A stretch of 64,000 nt of DNA from a bacterium (GTDB taxonomy: Bacteria > Pseudomonadota > Alphaproteobacteria > Caulobacterales > Hyphomonadaceae). The DNA lies in contig WGML01000006.1 in the NCBI GenBank assembly GCA_016125045.1, positions 124,001 to 188,000 of the forward strand, given 5' to 3'. The notes beneath the pieces were generated by a model. The model saw only the letters and a list, made by a program, of their open reading frames with translations, was not told the origin of the DNA and made no database searches. This document shows positions 36,254 to 44,961 of the stretch, piece after piece (position 1 is the stretch's first letter; each line of letters begins with the position of its first letter). The translations under genes were made by a program, and so were the position numbers.

Positions 36254-38172
36254 CGTTTTGCGTCCGGTTGCCCTAGGCGGAAGGCGAGGAGCGCGTTTCC
36301 GGCCGGCTGTCCGAACTGGCCATACCCTGAACCGATGAAGAGCGCACCGTCACCAGCGAAGATCGAATGGCTATCGATCGATCCGCCCTTGGCGGAAATC
36401 GTATTACGACTATTATAATCGCGAAGCGTGTCATGGCTCCACACCTCGGCGCCGCTCCTCGCGTCAAATGCATAGACGCGCCCGTCGGCGAGGGCCGCGA
36501 CCACCGCGCCATCGACCACCAAGGGCGCGGCGGACACACCGTATCGCGCGGCGCATCCCGGGAAGCGCGCCTGCCGCCCGTCGGCGCACGCCGGCTCGGC
36601 GATCCAGCTCCAGACCGTTTCTCCGGTTGTTATGTCGAGCGCGAACAAGCCGGGTTCGGGCTTGCGCTCGAGCCGTTCAGACCCTGTAAACACCGGATCA
36701 TTGAGCCCCACGAATACGCGGGTTCCATCCGACGCCAGCCCCCAGTGGACGCCGCCGAGCGCCGATCCGGACCCGAGCGTGCGACGCCAGATGACCTTTC
36801 CGCCATTGTCCGGATCGAGCGCGAAGACGTCGCCGGATTTCTGCCCGGCGAGCAGTATCTCCTTGCCCGCCCTGGTCTTGGCGATGAGCACGCCCGCCCC
36901 GAAATCATAGTCCAGCCGCACGCTGTCCTCGGGATCCGGACAGTTCGCCCCGGGGGTGCGTCCACCGCAGGCGATCGTCCAGACGTCGCGAGCAAGCGCC
37001 TGGAAAATCCATTTCGGCTTTCCGGTTGCAAGATCGAGCGCAATGACAGCATCGGAGGTTTCGGTGGCGGGAAGCGAATTGTTCTCCCCGGTCGTGACAT
37101 AAACGACGCCGCGCTTCTCATCGACCGTGGGCGTTGACCACACCGGAACCCCGGACGGACCCCACATGGGCGTGCCGGCGCGATTGTTGCGGCCGAGCGG
37201 CTTGGCGTCCTCGGTCGCGTGCCAAGTCCACAGCCGGGCCCCGGTCCGGGCGTCAAGCGCCGCGACGGCGCCGTGCGCCTTGCAGCATTCAAACTTGTCA
37301 TCCGCCGCAGATCCGGCGTCGCCGGCGGAGATCGGGACGATCACGCGGTCCCCAGAGACAACGGGCGCTCCGGTCACAAGCACGCCGGGATCGTGGCGAG
37401 CGTCCACGAGGTAGTGAACGTCGCCGTTGGCGGGATCCAGCGCGAGCAGGCGCCCGCGCGCATCGACGGTGAACAGCGCAAGCGGCCCGCCGCGACCGAG
37501 CGGCGCGAGCGTGATCGATGTGCGCAGACCCGTGTCGTGGTCATACACCCATTTGGCGCAGCCGCTGCGGGTATCGATGGCCAGCAGCTTGCGGGTCGTT
37601 GGGGACGTATAGAACATCGTGCGGCCCACGATGACCGGCGACGACCTGAGATTCGTCGTCTGCGGGAACCCGATCGCCCAATCAACATCGAGCGTTGCAA
37701 AGTCCCTGGTCCGCAGGCCGGCGTCCCGAGCCCTCAGTCGCCGGGAGGAGGCCGCATCGACTCCATAAGACGTGAAGTGGCGTCGGGCGGACAACCGGAC
37801 GCCACGTTCAGACGGAGGGCACATCATCGCTTCGGCCCACCCTTCCGCGGCCGGCGGCGCTGCAAGATAAGCCACCACGTCGGTGAATTCCGCCGGCGTC
37901 AGCGTCGCCCCTTGCGTCTTCATGATCCCCTCGGTGAGCACGAAGCGGATCGTATCCGCCGCGAGCCCCTGAAGCGCGCCGATCGCGGGTGCGCGGGTGA
38001 TCTCGGGCACGTTATGGCACGCCGCGCACTTCTGTTCGTACACTGTGCGCCCCGGGTGTTTCTGAGGGGTCTCAGGCGTCTGCGCCGATGCGGCGAGCGA
38101 CATCACGACGGCCGCCATTGCGACCGCCGCAGTCCGGCCCGACCGAACGAACATGCTGGCAACCAGGTTCAT
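36250..38172 (-). CDS. Cytochrome c-PQQ dehydrogenase (polyvinyl alcohol dehydrogenase-like), copy 1
   Basis: 640 residues with signal peptide (MFVRSGRTAAVAMAAVVMSL, cleaved near AASAQ). Residues ~45-115 are a cytochrome c domain with heme site CAACH; the rest is an eight-bladed PQQ propeller. KFECCKAHGAVAALDARTG contains the adjacent Cys-Cys pair typical of PQQ alcohol dehydrogenases, and repeated ALD..G... blade motifs are clear. Periplasmic oxidation of alcohols, substrate unknown. 28 bases after copy 2 on the same strand, so one operon. Confidence 0.88.
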   Translation of the reverse strand: MNLVASMFVRSGRTAAVAMAAVVMSLAASAQTPETPQKHPGRTVYEQKCAACHNVPEITRAPAIGALQGLAADTIRFVLTEGIMKTQGATLTPAEFTDVVAYLAAPPAAEGWAEAMMCPPSERGVRLSARRHFTSYGVDAASSRRLRARDAGLRTRDFATLDVDWAIGFPQTTNLRSSPVIVGRTMFYTSPTTRKLLAIDTRSGCAKWVYDHDTGLRTSITLAPLGRGGPLALFTVDARGRLLALDPANGDVHYLVDARHDPGVLVTGAPVVSGDRVIVPISAGDAGSAADDKFECCKAHGAVAALDARTGARLWTWHATEDAKPLGRNNRAGTPMWGPSGVPVWSTPTVDEKRGVVYVTTGENNSLPATETSDAVIALDLATGKPKWIFQALARDVWTIACGGRTPGANCPDPEDSVRLDYDFGAGVLIAKTRAGKEILLAGQKSGDVFALDPDNGGKVIWRRTLGSGSALGGVHWGLASDGTRVFVGLNDPVFTGSERLERKPEPGLFALDITTGETVWSWIAEPACADGRQARFPGCAARYGVSAAPLVVDGAVVAALADGRVYAFDARSGAEVWSHDTLRDYNSRNTISAKGGSIDSHSIFAGDGALFIGSGYGQFGQPAGNALLAFRLGQPDAKR

Positions 38173-38200
38173 TGCTTCCTCCCGCCCGACGCTCCGGGAT

Positions 38201-40147
38201 CTATCTGGACGGCTTCAGCGCGATCAGCACATTGCCGGCCGTCTGGTCGAACGCGCCATAACCCGACCCGATGAACAGCATGCCGCCGCCCGCCGATACG
38301 GCGTGGCTGTCGATCGCACCGCCCTTGCCGGGCACGCCATTGATCGTATCGATCGGCCCAACCGTTTCGATCTCCTTCAACACCGCGCCGGTGGCCGCGT
38401 TGAAGATTGTGACCCGCCCTGTGAGCTGGGCTGCGACAAGCGCGCCGTCGATCAGCAATGGCGCCGCGGAGAAGCCATACTGAACCTCGCAATTGGAGAT
38501 CAGCTTGCCGCGCTCGCTCGTGCAATCCTTCGTTGCTGGATGAGACCAGATGGGCGCGCCCGTCTTCACATCGAACGCATAGACGCCGGGCTTCGCCTCC
38601 AGGCCAGCCGGAGAGAGCAACCGTTCGGTGTCGTTGATCGGCGCGAACACGCGCTTCCCATCCGACGCGATGCCCCAGTGCACGCCGCCGAGCGCCGTGC
38701 CGACGCCGATCTTCTGGTTCCACAAGACCTCGCCCGTTGCGGCGTCGAGCGCCCAGACGTCGCCGGACTTCTGACCCGCGAGGATCATGTCCCGCCCATC
38801 AATGTCGGGGACAAGCACGGCGCCCGCGCCAAAATCAAAGTCGCGACCGGCGCCCTTCGAGAGATACGGACAGTTGGGTCCGTCCTTGCGGTTCGCCGCG
38901 GCGACGCCGCCCTGAGCCTCCGACGGGGTGACCGGGTCACAGGCCATGTTCCAAACGTCGTCGCTCATCGCCTGGAAATTCCAAACCCGGCGGCCGGTGT
39001 CGAGGTCGATCGCGATAACCGCGTCGGATGTGTCGGTCGCCGGGTGCGATGTGTTCTCACCGGTCGTGACAATAACCCGGTTGCGCTTGGCGTCGATCAG
39101 CGGAACCGACCAGATCGGCGCCCCGGAGGGCCCCTTCAGCTTCGTGCCGGCCGAGTTCACCTCGCCATTGTACTCGGCGTCCTTCATCGTGTGGTATTCC
39201 CAAACACGGGAACCGTCCCTGGTCGACAGCGCGACGACGGCGCCATGTCCCTCGCAGCACTCGTATTTCGGGTTTTGTCCGGCCGCGACGCCAGATGCAG
39301 AGATGGGAACAATAACCTTGTCGCCGTGGATCACCACGCCGCCCCTGACCGAACCGACGCCATTCTTCGGCTTTCCGTCGGCTTTCCAGATGAGCGCCCC
39401 GGAAGCGGCGTCGAGCATATGGACTTCCCCGCGAACGGTCGCGAAAGCGAGCACCCGCCGGCCGTTCACATCGGCGACCGCGGGCGTGTTCCGCGACATG
39501 CCGCCGGAGTACACCCACCGGGCGCAGCCTTTCTGGACGTCGAGCGCCAGAAGCGATCCGCCCGCATTTATGAAACCCGTGTCGCCAATGACCGCGACCC
39601 CCGTCCCCATCGAGGGCGTCTGCGGCACGCCGATCGCCCACGCGACTTCAAGCGACGCCATGTCGGGGGTCTTCAGTCCGGCTTGTGCGGCGGTGAGCGC
39701 CCGCGCCGAATTCGCGCCCGCGCCGAACCCGTTCATCGCGACAGGGGCCGCCGCGTTCACTTTTCGATTGTCGGCGGCGCACATGAGCGCCTCCGTCCAG
39801 TGGGCCGCGGATTGCTTCTGATCTGCGGTGAGCCAAGCAATGAGCTGGGTCATGTCCGCCGCCGACAGCGACGCCGCCATGGGTTTCATGACCCCTTCGG
39901 TCATCACCGACCGAAGCTGCGCCGGCGATGTCGCGCGGAGCGCCGCCAGCCCGGCCGCCCGGGTTGTTCCAGGATTGTCATGGCAGCTTGCGCAAGCGCG
40001 ATCATAGACGGATTTTCCAGCCGCGATATCGGACGTTCGCGGCTCCTGAGCGAAGGCAGGAGCGGCGAACATGAGGGACCCGGCGATGCATGCCGCCTGA
40101 AGAATCGACCACTGTTTCGGCCGCAACGTCATGCCTGGCTCGCCCAT
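38201..40147 (-). CDS. Cytochrome c-PQQ dehydrogenase (polyvinyl alcohol dehydrogenase-like), copy 2
   Basis: 648 residues from Met 40147, which follows GGAGGGA; a Met five codons later also fits. Signal peptide ends AAPAFAQ. Heme site CASCH and vicinal Cys pair in YECCEGHGAVVALSTRDGS, and a PQQ propeller. It is about as long as copy 1 and keeps the same domain order, so the two arose by duplication. Both face away from a Rieske oxygenase gene. Copy 2 is transcribed first. Substrate unknown. Confidence 0.88.
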   Translation of the reverse strand: MGEPGMTLRPKQWSILQAACIAGSLMFAAPAFAQEPRTSDIAAGKSVYDRACASCHDNPGTTRAAGLAALRATSPAQLRSVMTEGVMKPMAASLSAADMTQLIAWLTADQKQSAAHWTEALMCAADNRKVNAAAPVAMNGFGAGANSARALTAAQAGLKTPDMASLEVAWAIGVPQTPSMGTGVAVIGDTGFINAGGSLLALDVQKGCARWVYSGGMSRNTPAVADVNGRRVLAFATVRGEVHMLDAASGALIWKADGKPKNGVGSVRGGVVIHGDKVIVPISASGVAAGQNPKYECCEGHGAVVALSTRDGSRVWEYHTMKDAEYNGEVNSAGTKLKGPSGAPIWSVPLIDAKRNRVIVTTGENTSHPATDTSDAVIAIDLDTGRRVWNFQAMSDDVWNMACDPVTPSEAQGGVAAANRKDGPNCPYLSKGAGRDFDFGAGAVLVPDIDGRDMILAGQKSGDVWALDAATGEVLWNQKIGVGTALGGVHWGIASDGKRVFAPINDTERLLSPAGLEAKPGVYAFDVKTGAPIWSHPATKDCTSERGKLISNCEVQYGFSAAPLLIDGALVAAQLTGRVTIFNAATGAVLKEIETVGPIDTINGVPGKGGAIDSHAVSAGGGMLFIGSGYGAFDQTAGNVLIALKPSR

Positions 40148-40277
40148 CCGACTCCCTCCCGTCTTGTTCTGTCCAACGCATCCGCGCGCGCCGGTTGTCG
40201 CGAGCATCGGACGATGCGCCGCGCAGCGCAAGCGGATCACGCCGCCGCAGCCAGCAGGCGGGCGGCCACGCGGCTCG

Positions 40278-41261
40278 TCACAATCCCTCGAACAGCGCCG
40301 TGGACAGGTACCGCTCGGCGAAGGACGCGATGATGACGACAATTTTCTTGCCCGCCATCTCGGGACGGCGGCCAACTTGCACCCCCGCCCAAATCGCGGC
40401 GCCGGAGGATATCCCGACGGGGACGCCCTCAACCCTCGCAATTCTTCGCGCGTAATCGAGCGACTTGTCGGAGGGGACCTGAACAATCTCGTCGACGAAG
40501 GACATGTCCATGTTCACCGGTATGAACCCCGCGCCGATCCCCTGAATGGGATGGGGCGACGGCTGCCCGCCGGACAGAACGGGGCTCGCCGCAGGCTCGA
40601 CCGCAATCATGCGCAAACCCGGGCGGCGAGGCTTCAGCGTGCGCGCGCAGCCGGTGAAGGTGCCGCCGGTGCCGACGCCCGAGATGATCGCATCGACTTC
40701 CCCGCTCGTGTCGCGCCATATCTCCTCGGCGGTGGTGCGATCGTGGATCGCGGGGTTTGACGGGTTGTCGAACTGGCTGGGGATGACCGCATCGGGCAGG
40801 CTCGCCACGATATCCGCCGCCCGCGCGATCGCGCCCTTCATCCCCTTTTCCTTGGGCGTCAGCTCAAGCTCGGCCCCGAGAAGAGCGAGCATCTTGCGAC
40901 GCTCGATCGACATGGATTCCGGCATGGCGAGGATCAGCCTGTAGCCGCGGGAGGCCGCGACAAGAGCGAGGCCGATGCCGGTGTTGCCCGAAGTCGGTTC
41001 GACGAGCGTGGTGGCGCCAGGTCTGATCCGGCCGGCGGCCTCAAGGTCGAGCACCATGCCGAGCGCGATACGATCCTTCACGCTCGCCAGAGGATTGAAG
41101 AATTCCAGTTTCAGAAGGAGGTCCGCGACAACCCCCTCCTCCGCGGCGAACCGCCGGACGCGAACAAGCGGCGTGTTTCCGATCGTGTCCAGGATGCTTT
41201 CATATATCCGGTCGCGGCCCGGAGGGTCGAGTTCGACAGGCGGCGGGGGGCGATCTGACAT
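40278..41261 (-). CDS. cysK: Cysteine synthase A
   Basis: 327 residues. PLP lysine Lys62 in [14 protein letters not shown], substrate loop [15 protein letters not shown], and [16 protein letters not shown] for the PLP phosphate. It makes cysteine from O-acetylserine and sulfide. The serine acetyltransferase cysE that feeds it is at 52.7 kb. Its normal N-terminus is extended by about 15 Pro-rich residues ([15 protein letters not shown]). Confidence 0.94.
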   Translation of the reverse strand: MSDRPPPPVELDPPGRDRIYESILDTIGNTPLVRVRRFAAEEGVVADLLLKLEFFNPLASVKDRIALGMVLDLEAAGRIRPGATTLVEPTSGNTGIGLALVAASRGYRLILAMPESMSIERRKMLALLGAELELTPKEKGMKGAIARAADIVASLPDAVIPSQFDNPSNPAIHDRTTAEEIWRDTSGEVDAIISGVGTGGTFTGCARTLKPRRPGLRMIAVEPAASPVLSGGQPSPHPIQGIGAGFIPVNMDMSFVDEIVQVPSDKSLDYARRIARVEGVPVGISSGAAIWAGVQVGRRPEMAGKKIVVIIASFAERYLSTALFEGL

Positions 41262-41402
41262 GGCGTCGTCTCCGGGATTTCAGGTCTTCCGCGACACCCC
41301 GCGGGCAGCGGAAATCGTGGCGGCGCGAGCGCGACCTTCACTCTATCACGGCGGCAAGCGATGGCGAGGCCTGAGCAGTTTCGGAGGGCGCGCAAGTGGA
41401 GG

Positions 41403-42515
41403 TCACGCGCCGAGAGCGAGGCGAAGCGCCTTGGCGCCCACCGACGGCGTCTGGCCTGGCGCCGATGCGGCGGCGAGCCACAGCGCGCCAGCTGGATCAT
41501 CCGCCGCGCCCCAGTCGCGCGCGACCGCCGCCGCGTCGACCCCTGGCTCGATATCCAGCCGCCAGACCCCGAGCGTGAGACGAAAGTGCGTGAAGACGTG
41601 AGTGACTTCGCCGACCAACCGCCCCTCCAGCGGTCGCTCGTCGCTTTTTTCAGTCCAGTTGGTGGACGGCGGCATGAGCATTCCGCCCAGCAGACCGCGC
41701 GGCGGGCGTCGCACAAGGAAGACTTCGCCGCCTCGGACGAGGACCAGCGCATCGCCGCGCCGGCTGGGTCGCTCTGTCTTGATGGGCTTCATCGGATACT
41801 GATCCGGGACGCCCTCCCCTGCGGCGGCGCAGTGCGCGGCCACCGGACATTCGGCGCAGCGCGGCGATCGAGGGGCGCAAAGCGTCGCCCCGAGGTCCAT
41901 CAGCGCCTGAGCAAGGTCACCGGACCGGGCGTTCGCCTCCGGCGGTAGTCGCGCCAGCGCCGAGGCGAGCGCGCCAGCCTGGTCTGCGATCCTGCGCTTT
42001 GCGTCGCGCCACCCGGCGGCGGTGCGATCGCTTCCGATGACGAAAATCCTGGAAATGACGCGCTCGATATTGCCGTCCACGGGCAGCACCGGATGGTCAA
42101 AGGCAATCGCTGCGATCGCCGCCGACGTGTAGGGCCCGACCCCAGGCAGGCGCTGAAGGGCGCTCGGTTCCTGTGGATAGACTCCCGCGGCCGCGACCAG
42201 CTTGGCGCACGCGTGCAGATTGCGGGCGCGCGAATAATAGCCAAGCCCCGCCCAGGCGGCCGACACATCGTCCCAGTTGGCGGCGGCCAGTGCGTCGACC
42301 GTCTCCCAGCGGGCGGTGAACGCCAGGAAATACCTGATCACATGCGGAATCGTCGTCTGCTGAAGCATGACTTCGGAGAGCCAGACCCGATAGGGGTCGG
42401 GACGGACGCCGGTGTCACGATCCGCCGGCCCGATCCGCCAGGGAAGTCGTCGCGCGGAGCCGCGATACCAGCCGAGCACCCCTGTCAATAACTCGTTAAG
42501 GTTGTGAGCGTTCAT
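41403..42515 (-). CDS. mutY: A/G-specific adenine glycosylase MutY
   Basis: 370 residues. WLSEVMLQQTTIPHVIRYF (catalytic Glu), LQRLPGVGPYTSAAIAAIAF (helix-hairpin-helix) with VDGNIERV (Asp), and CAPRSPRCAECPVAAHC, the 4Fe-4S cluster ligands. The C-terminal half is a Nudix-like domain that reads the 8-oxoG opposite the adenine. Removes adenine mispaired with 8-oxoguanine. Divergent from DUF721; this order with dsbA and smc is common in alphaproteobacteria. Confidence 0.95.
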   Translation of the reverse strand: MNAHNLNELLTGVLGWYRGSARRLPWRIGPADRDTGVRPDPYRVWLSEVMLQQTTIPHVIRYFLAFTARWETVDALAAANWDDVSAAWAGLGYYSRARNLHACAKLVAAAGVYPQEPSALQRLPGVGPYTSAAIAAIAFDHPVLPVDGNIERVISRIFVIGSDRTAAGWRDAKRRIADQAGALASALARLPPEANARSGDLAQALMDLGATLCAPRSPRCAECPVAAHCAAAGEGVPDQYPMKPIKTERPSRRGDALVLVRGGEVFLVRRPPRGLLGGMLMPPSTNWTEKSDERPLEGRLVGEVTHVFTHFRLTLGVWRLDIEPGVDAAAVARDWGAADDPAGALWLAAASAPGQTPSVGAKALRLALGA

Positions 42516-42562
42516 GATTCGACGGGTTCTCGCGAAACGGGACTCAGCTCAAGAGCGCGGAC

Positions 42563-43123
42563 ATGGATCAGGTTCAGTCCCTCCTGGAAAAGCTGGAAGA
42601 GCGCGAAAGCATTGCGCGGCTCTCATGGCAAAGGGCGCGGCCGCCGGCGCGAGCCGGATCGCAGCTGCGAACGGCGGTGGCGGTGGCTCTTGCGCCGGTG
42701 CTCAAGCAGGCGGGTCCCTCTGTAGAGCTTCTTCGCTCCCGCTGGGCGGAGATTGTCGGCGAACGGCTCGCAAAGGCGACCGAACCTTCGGAGGTGATTT
42801 CCGGCAAGGGCGGCGCCACCCTGGTGATACGCGCGCCTTCAGCGGCGGCGGGCATGATCCAGCACGCCCATGATCACATCATCCAGCGGGTCAATCTGGC
42901 GGTCGGCTCGCCGGTGACCAAGCTGCGGATCGACCAGACCACAGCGCGCCCCCGACCCGCCTCGGCCAGCCCGCAACCGCCGCGCCGCCTGTCGGCGGCC
43001 GAACGCGCAGAAGTGGCGGAAGCGCTCGCAACCATGCCCGACAACCCGGTTCGCGCGGCGCTGGCGCGGCTCGGCGAAGCCATCGTCGCCCGTTATCCAT
43101 CCTCGCCCCCGGAGCGGCGATAA
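42563..43123 (+). CDS. DUF721 (DciA-like) domain protein
   Basis: 186 residues. PVLKQAGPSVELLRSRWAEI, VGERLAKATEPSEV and KGGATLVIRAPSAAAGMIQH fit the DUF721 domain; the C-terminal third is Pro/Arg-rich and likely disordered. DUF721 members include DciA, which helps load the replicative helicase, so a role in replication is possible. First gene of the run toward smc. Confidence 0.85.
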   Translation: MDQVQSLLEKLEERESIARLSWQRARPPARAGSQLRTAVAVALAPVLKQAGPSVELLRSRWAEIVGERLAKATEPSEVISGKGGATLVIRAPSAAAGMIQHAHDHIIQRVNLAVGSPVTKLRIDQTTARPRPASASPQPPRRLSAAERAEVAEALATMPDNPVRAALARLGEAIVARYPSSPPERR

Positions 43124-43221
43124 GCACCTCGTAATTGACGGAGCGGCGCCGAGCCGCCAAAACGAGCGATTATCGGCTCCGGTCAGACTGGGCCGCAGGG
43201 CTTTCGAGGAGATGGATCGTG

Positions 43222-43893
43222 ATGCGTCCGCTTGATTTGATCCGAACCGGCGTCGCAGCGGCCTTCGTTGCGCTGGCGGCGTGTTCGCCCCAGGGGGCTG
43301 CGCCGGCAGGCGGAAACGCGGCAGCGATCAATCCCTTCCTCGAGGACGTGGTGATGGGCGACCGCAACGCCCCCGTCGCAATCGTTGAGTATGCATCGAC
43401 GACCTGCTCCCACTGCCGGGATTTCTGGAAGCAGGTGTTTCCGGTGATCAAGGAGCGCTATATCGACACCGGCAAGGCGAGTTTCGTGCTCAAGGATTTT
43501 CCGACCGCGCCGGCGCCCGTGGCCGCGGCCGGGGTGGCGATCGCGAGATGCGCGGGCGAAGCCAAATACTACGACGTCATGGATGATCTGTTCGCCAACC
43601 AGTACGAAATCCTCGTCGCGACCCAGTCGCAGGGGGGCGCGATCGGCGAACTGCTGAAGATCGGGGCCAAGCACGATCTGTCTGCAGACCAGGTGAGAAC
43701 TTGCATCAACAGCGAGGAGATTCTCGACTTCATCGCCAAATCGCAACAGGAAGCCGCCGGCAAGGTGACGGGTACGCCAACCCTGTTCATCGACGGAGAG
43801 CTTATCGCCGACCACTCCATCGACGCGCTGTCGAAAGCGATCGACGCCCGGCTCGGCGGCGCGAGCGGGACGCCGGCGGCTCCCACTCCCTGA
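43222..43893 (+). CDS. DsbA-family thioredoxin-fold lipoprotein 1
   Basis: 223 residues from ATG 43222 (GTG one codon earlier is possible) with lipobox LAAC near residue 20. Active site TTCSHCRDFW, cis-Pro loop GTPTLFIDGE, and the helical insertion typical of DsbA. Should form disulfides in exported proteins, regenerated by DsbB at 20.3 kb. Followed by a paralogue, then smc. Confidence 0.9.
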   Translation: MRPLDLIRTGVAAAFVALAACSPQGAAPAGGNAAAINPFLEDVVMGDRNAPVAIVEYASTTCSHCRDFWKQVFPVIKERYIDTGKASFVLKDFPTAPAPVAAAGVAIARCAGEAKYYDVMDDLFANQYEILVATQSQGGAIGELLKIGAKHDLSADQVRTCINSEEILDFIAKSQQEAAGKVTGTPTLFIDGELIADHSIDALSKAIDARLGGASGTPAAPTP

Positions 43894-44123
43894 CGGGACG
43901 CCCTGCGCTCTCGAACGATAGGAGCTGAGGAATCCTGTTGCGGTCATAGACTCGCGATATAGAAAAAGCGGCGCGCATGGGTCGAGCATGCGCTGATCAC
44001 GCGGTCTGACCGGTTCGAGGCAGGGACGATCTCTGGCGGACCGCGGCATGATCCAAGCCTGTAGCGTAAGCAGTAGAGTTCAGTGGACGTGCGGACGCGC
44101 TGTCAGCGATGAGGGTGTGAGCG

Positions 44124-44891
44124 ATGCTTCGCCAGGCCGTGATCGGGATCGGAACGCTCATGTTCCCTGTGCTCGCCTGCGGAGAGGCCGACGCTCAGGT
44201 CGACGCTGCGAAGCGGGACAGCGCGGTGCAACCGGCAAGCGGGACCGCGTCGCAACAACCCGCTTCGCCAACATTCAAGCCGGCCCTCAAGCCCGCTCTC
44301 AAGGATGTCGTGCTCGGCATGCCCGATGCGCCCGTCCGTATCGTCGAGTACGCCTCGACCACCTGCCCGGTCTGCCAGCATTTTCACGCTCAGGTGCTGC
44401 CGAAACTAAAGGCGCGCTACATCTTCATGGGCGAGGCGAGCTTTGTGTTGCGCAGCTTTCCGACGGCGCCCAGGCCCCTGGCCCTCGCGGGAGCGGCGCT
44501 CGCCCGCTGTGCTGGCGAGGACAAATACTACGACGTGATAGACGACCTGTTCCTGACGCAAGCCGAAACGCTGGAGGCGGCCCGGATCGGCGCGGGCCAG
44601 CGCGCGATCGCCAATATCGGCGCTCGCCACGGCATGTCGGCGGAAATGGTAGAGGCGTGCGTCAACGATCCCGAGATCGCGGCCTATCTTGATCGGGAGA
44701 TCAGGGACGCCGCCGGCGTGGATCGGACGCCCGTGGTGTTTGTCAACGGCGTCAAGGCTGCGGCTCCGACGTTTGAGGCGATCGCGACGCTGGTGGAAGA
44801 GCAGCTCGCGATCCATCGCGCCGCCCTCGAAGCCGAGGGCGCCCCCCCGGATGGCGTCACAGTCCCGATCGATCCGCCCGTTCAGCGTTGA
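44124..44891 (+). CDS. DsbA-family thioredoxin-fold lipoprotein 2
   Basis: 255 residues. Signal MLRQAVIGIGTLMFPVLAC, with Cys in a lipobox-like position, then a variable linker with repeated AlaPro/Lys (PTFKPALKPALKDVV). Active site TTCPVCQHFH (CPVC) and RTPVVFVNG cis-Pro. Sequence is a paralogue of the gene just upstream (DFPTAPAPVAAAGVAIARCA versus SFPTAPRPLALAGAALARCA). The different dipeptide between cysteines suggests a different redox potential. Confidence 0.9.
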   Translation: MLRQAVIGIGTLMFPVLACGEADAQVDAAKRDSAVQPASGTASQQPASPTFKPALKPALKDVVLGMPDAPVRIVEYASTTCPVCQHFHAQVLPKLKARYIFMGEASFVLRSFPTAPRPLALAGAALARCAGEDKYYDVIDDLFLTQAETLEAARIGAGQRAIANIGARHGMSAEMVEACVNDPEIAAYLDREIRDAAGVDRTPVVFVNGVKAAAPTFEAIATLVEEQLAIHRAALEAEGAPPDGVTVPIDPPVQR

Positions 44892-44961
44892 CCAAGCCCG
44901 CGACTCTGACGCCTGATCCCTGCTTTGTGCATGCCTGACGCACCTTGCCCGGAGAGACCGT

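Noticed and set aside
38153..40333. 726-residue open frame on the plus strand
   Set aside because: Antisense to the second PQQ dehydrogenase gene, which has a signal peptide, heme site and propeller; the antisense frame is Arg/His-rich with no motif.
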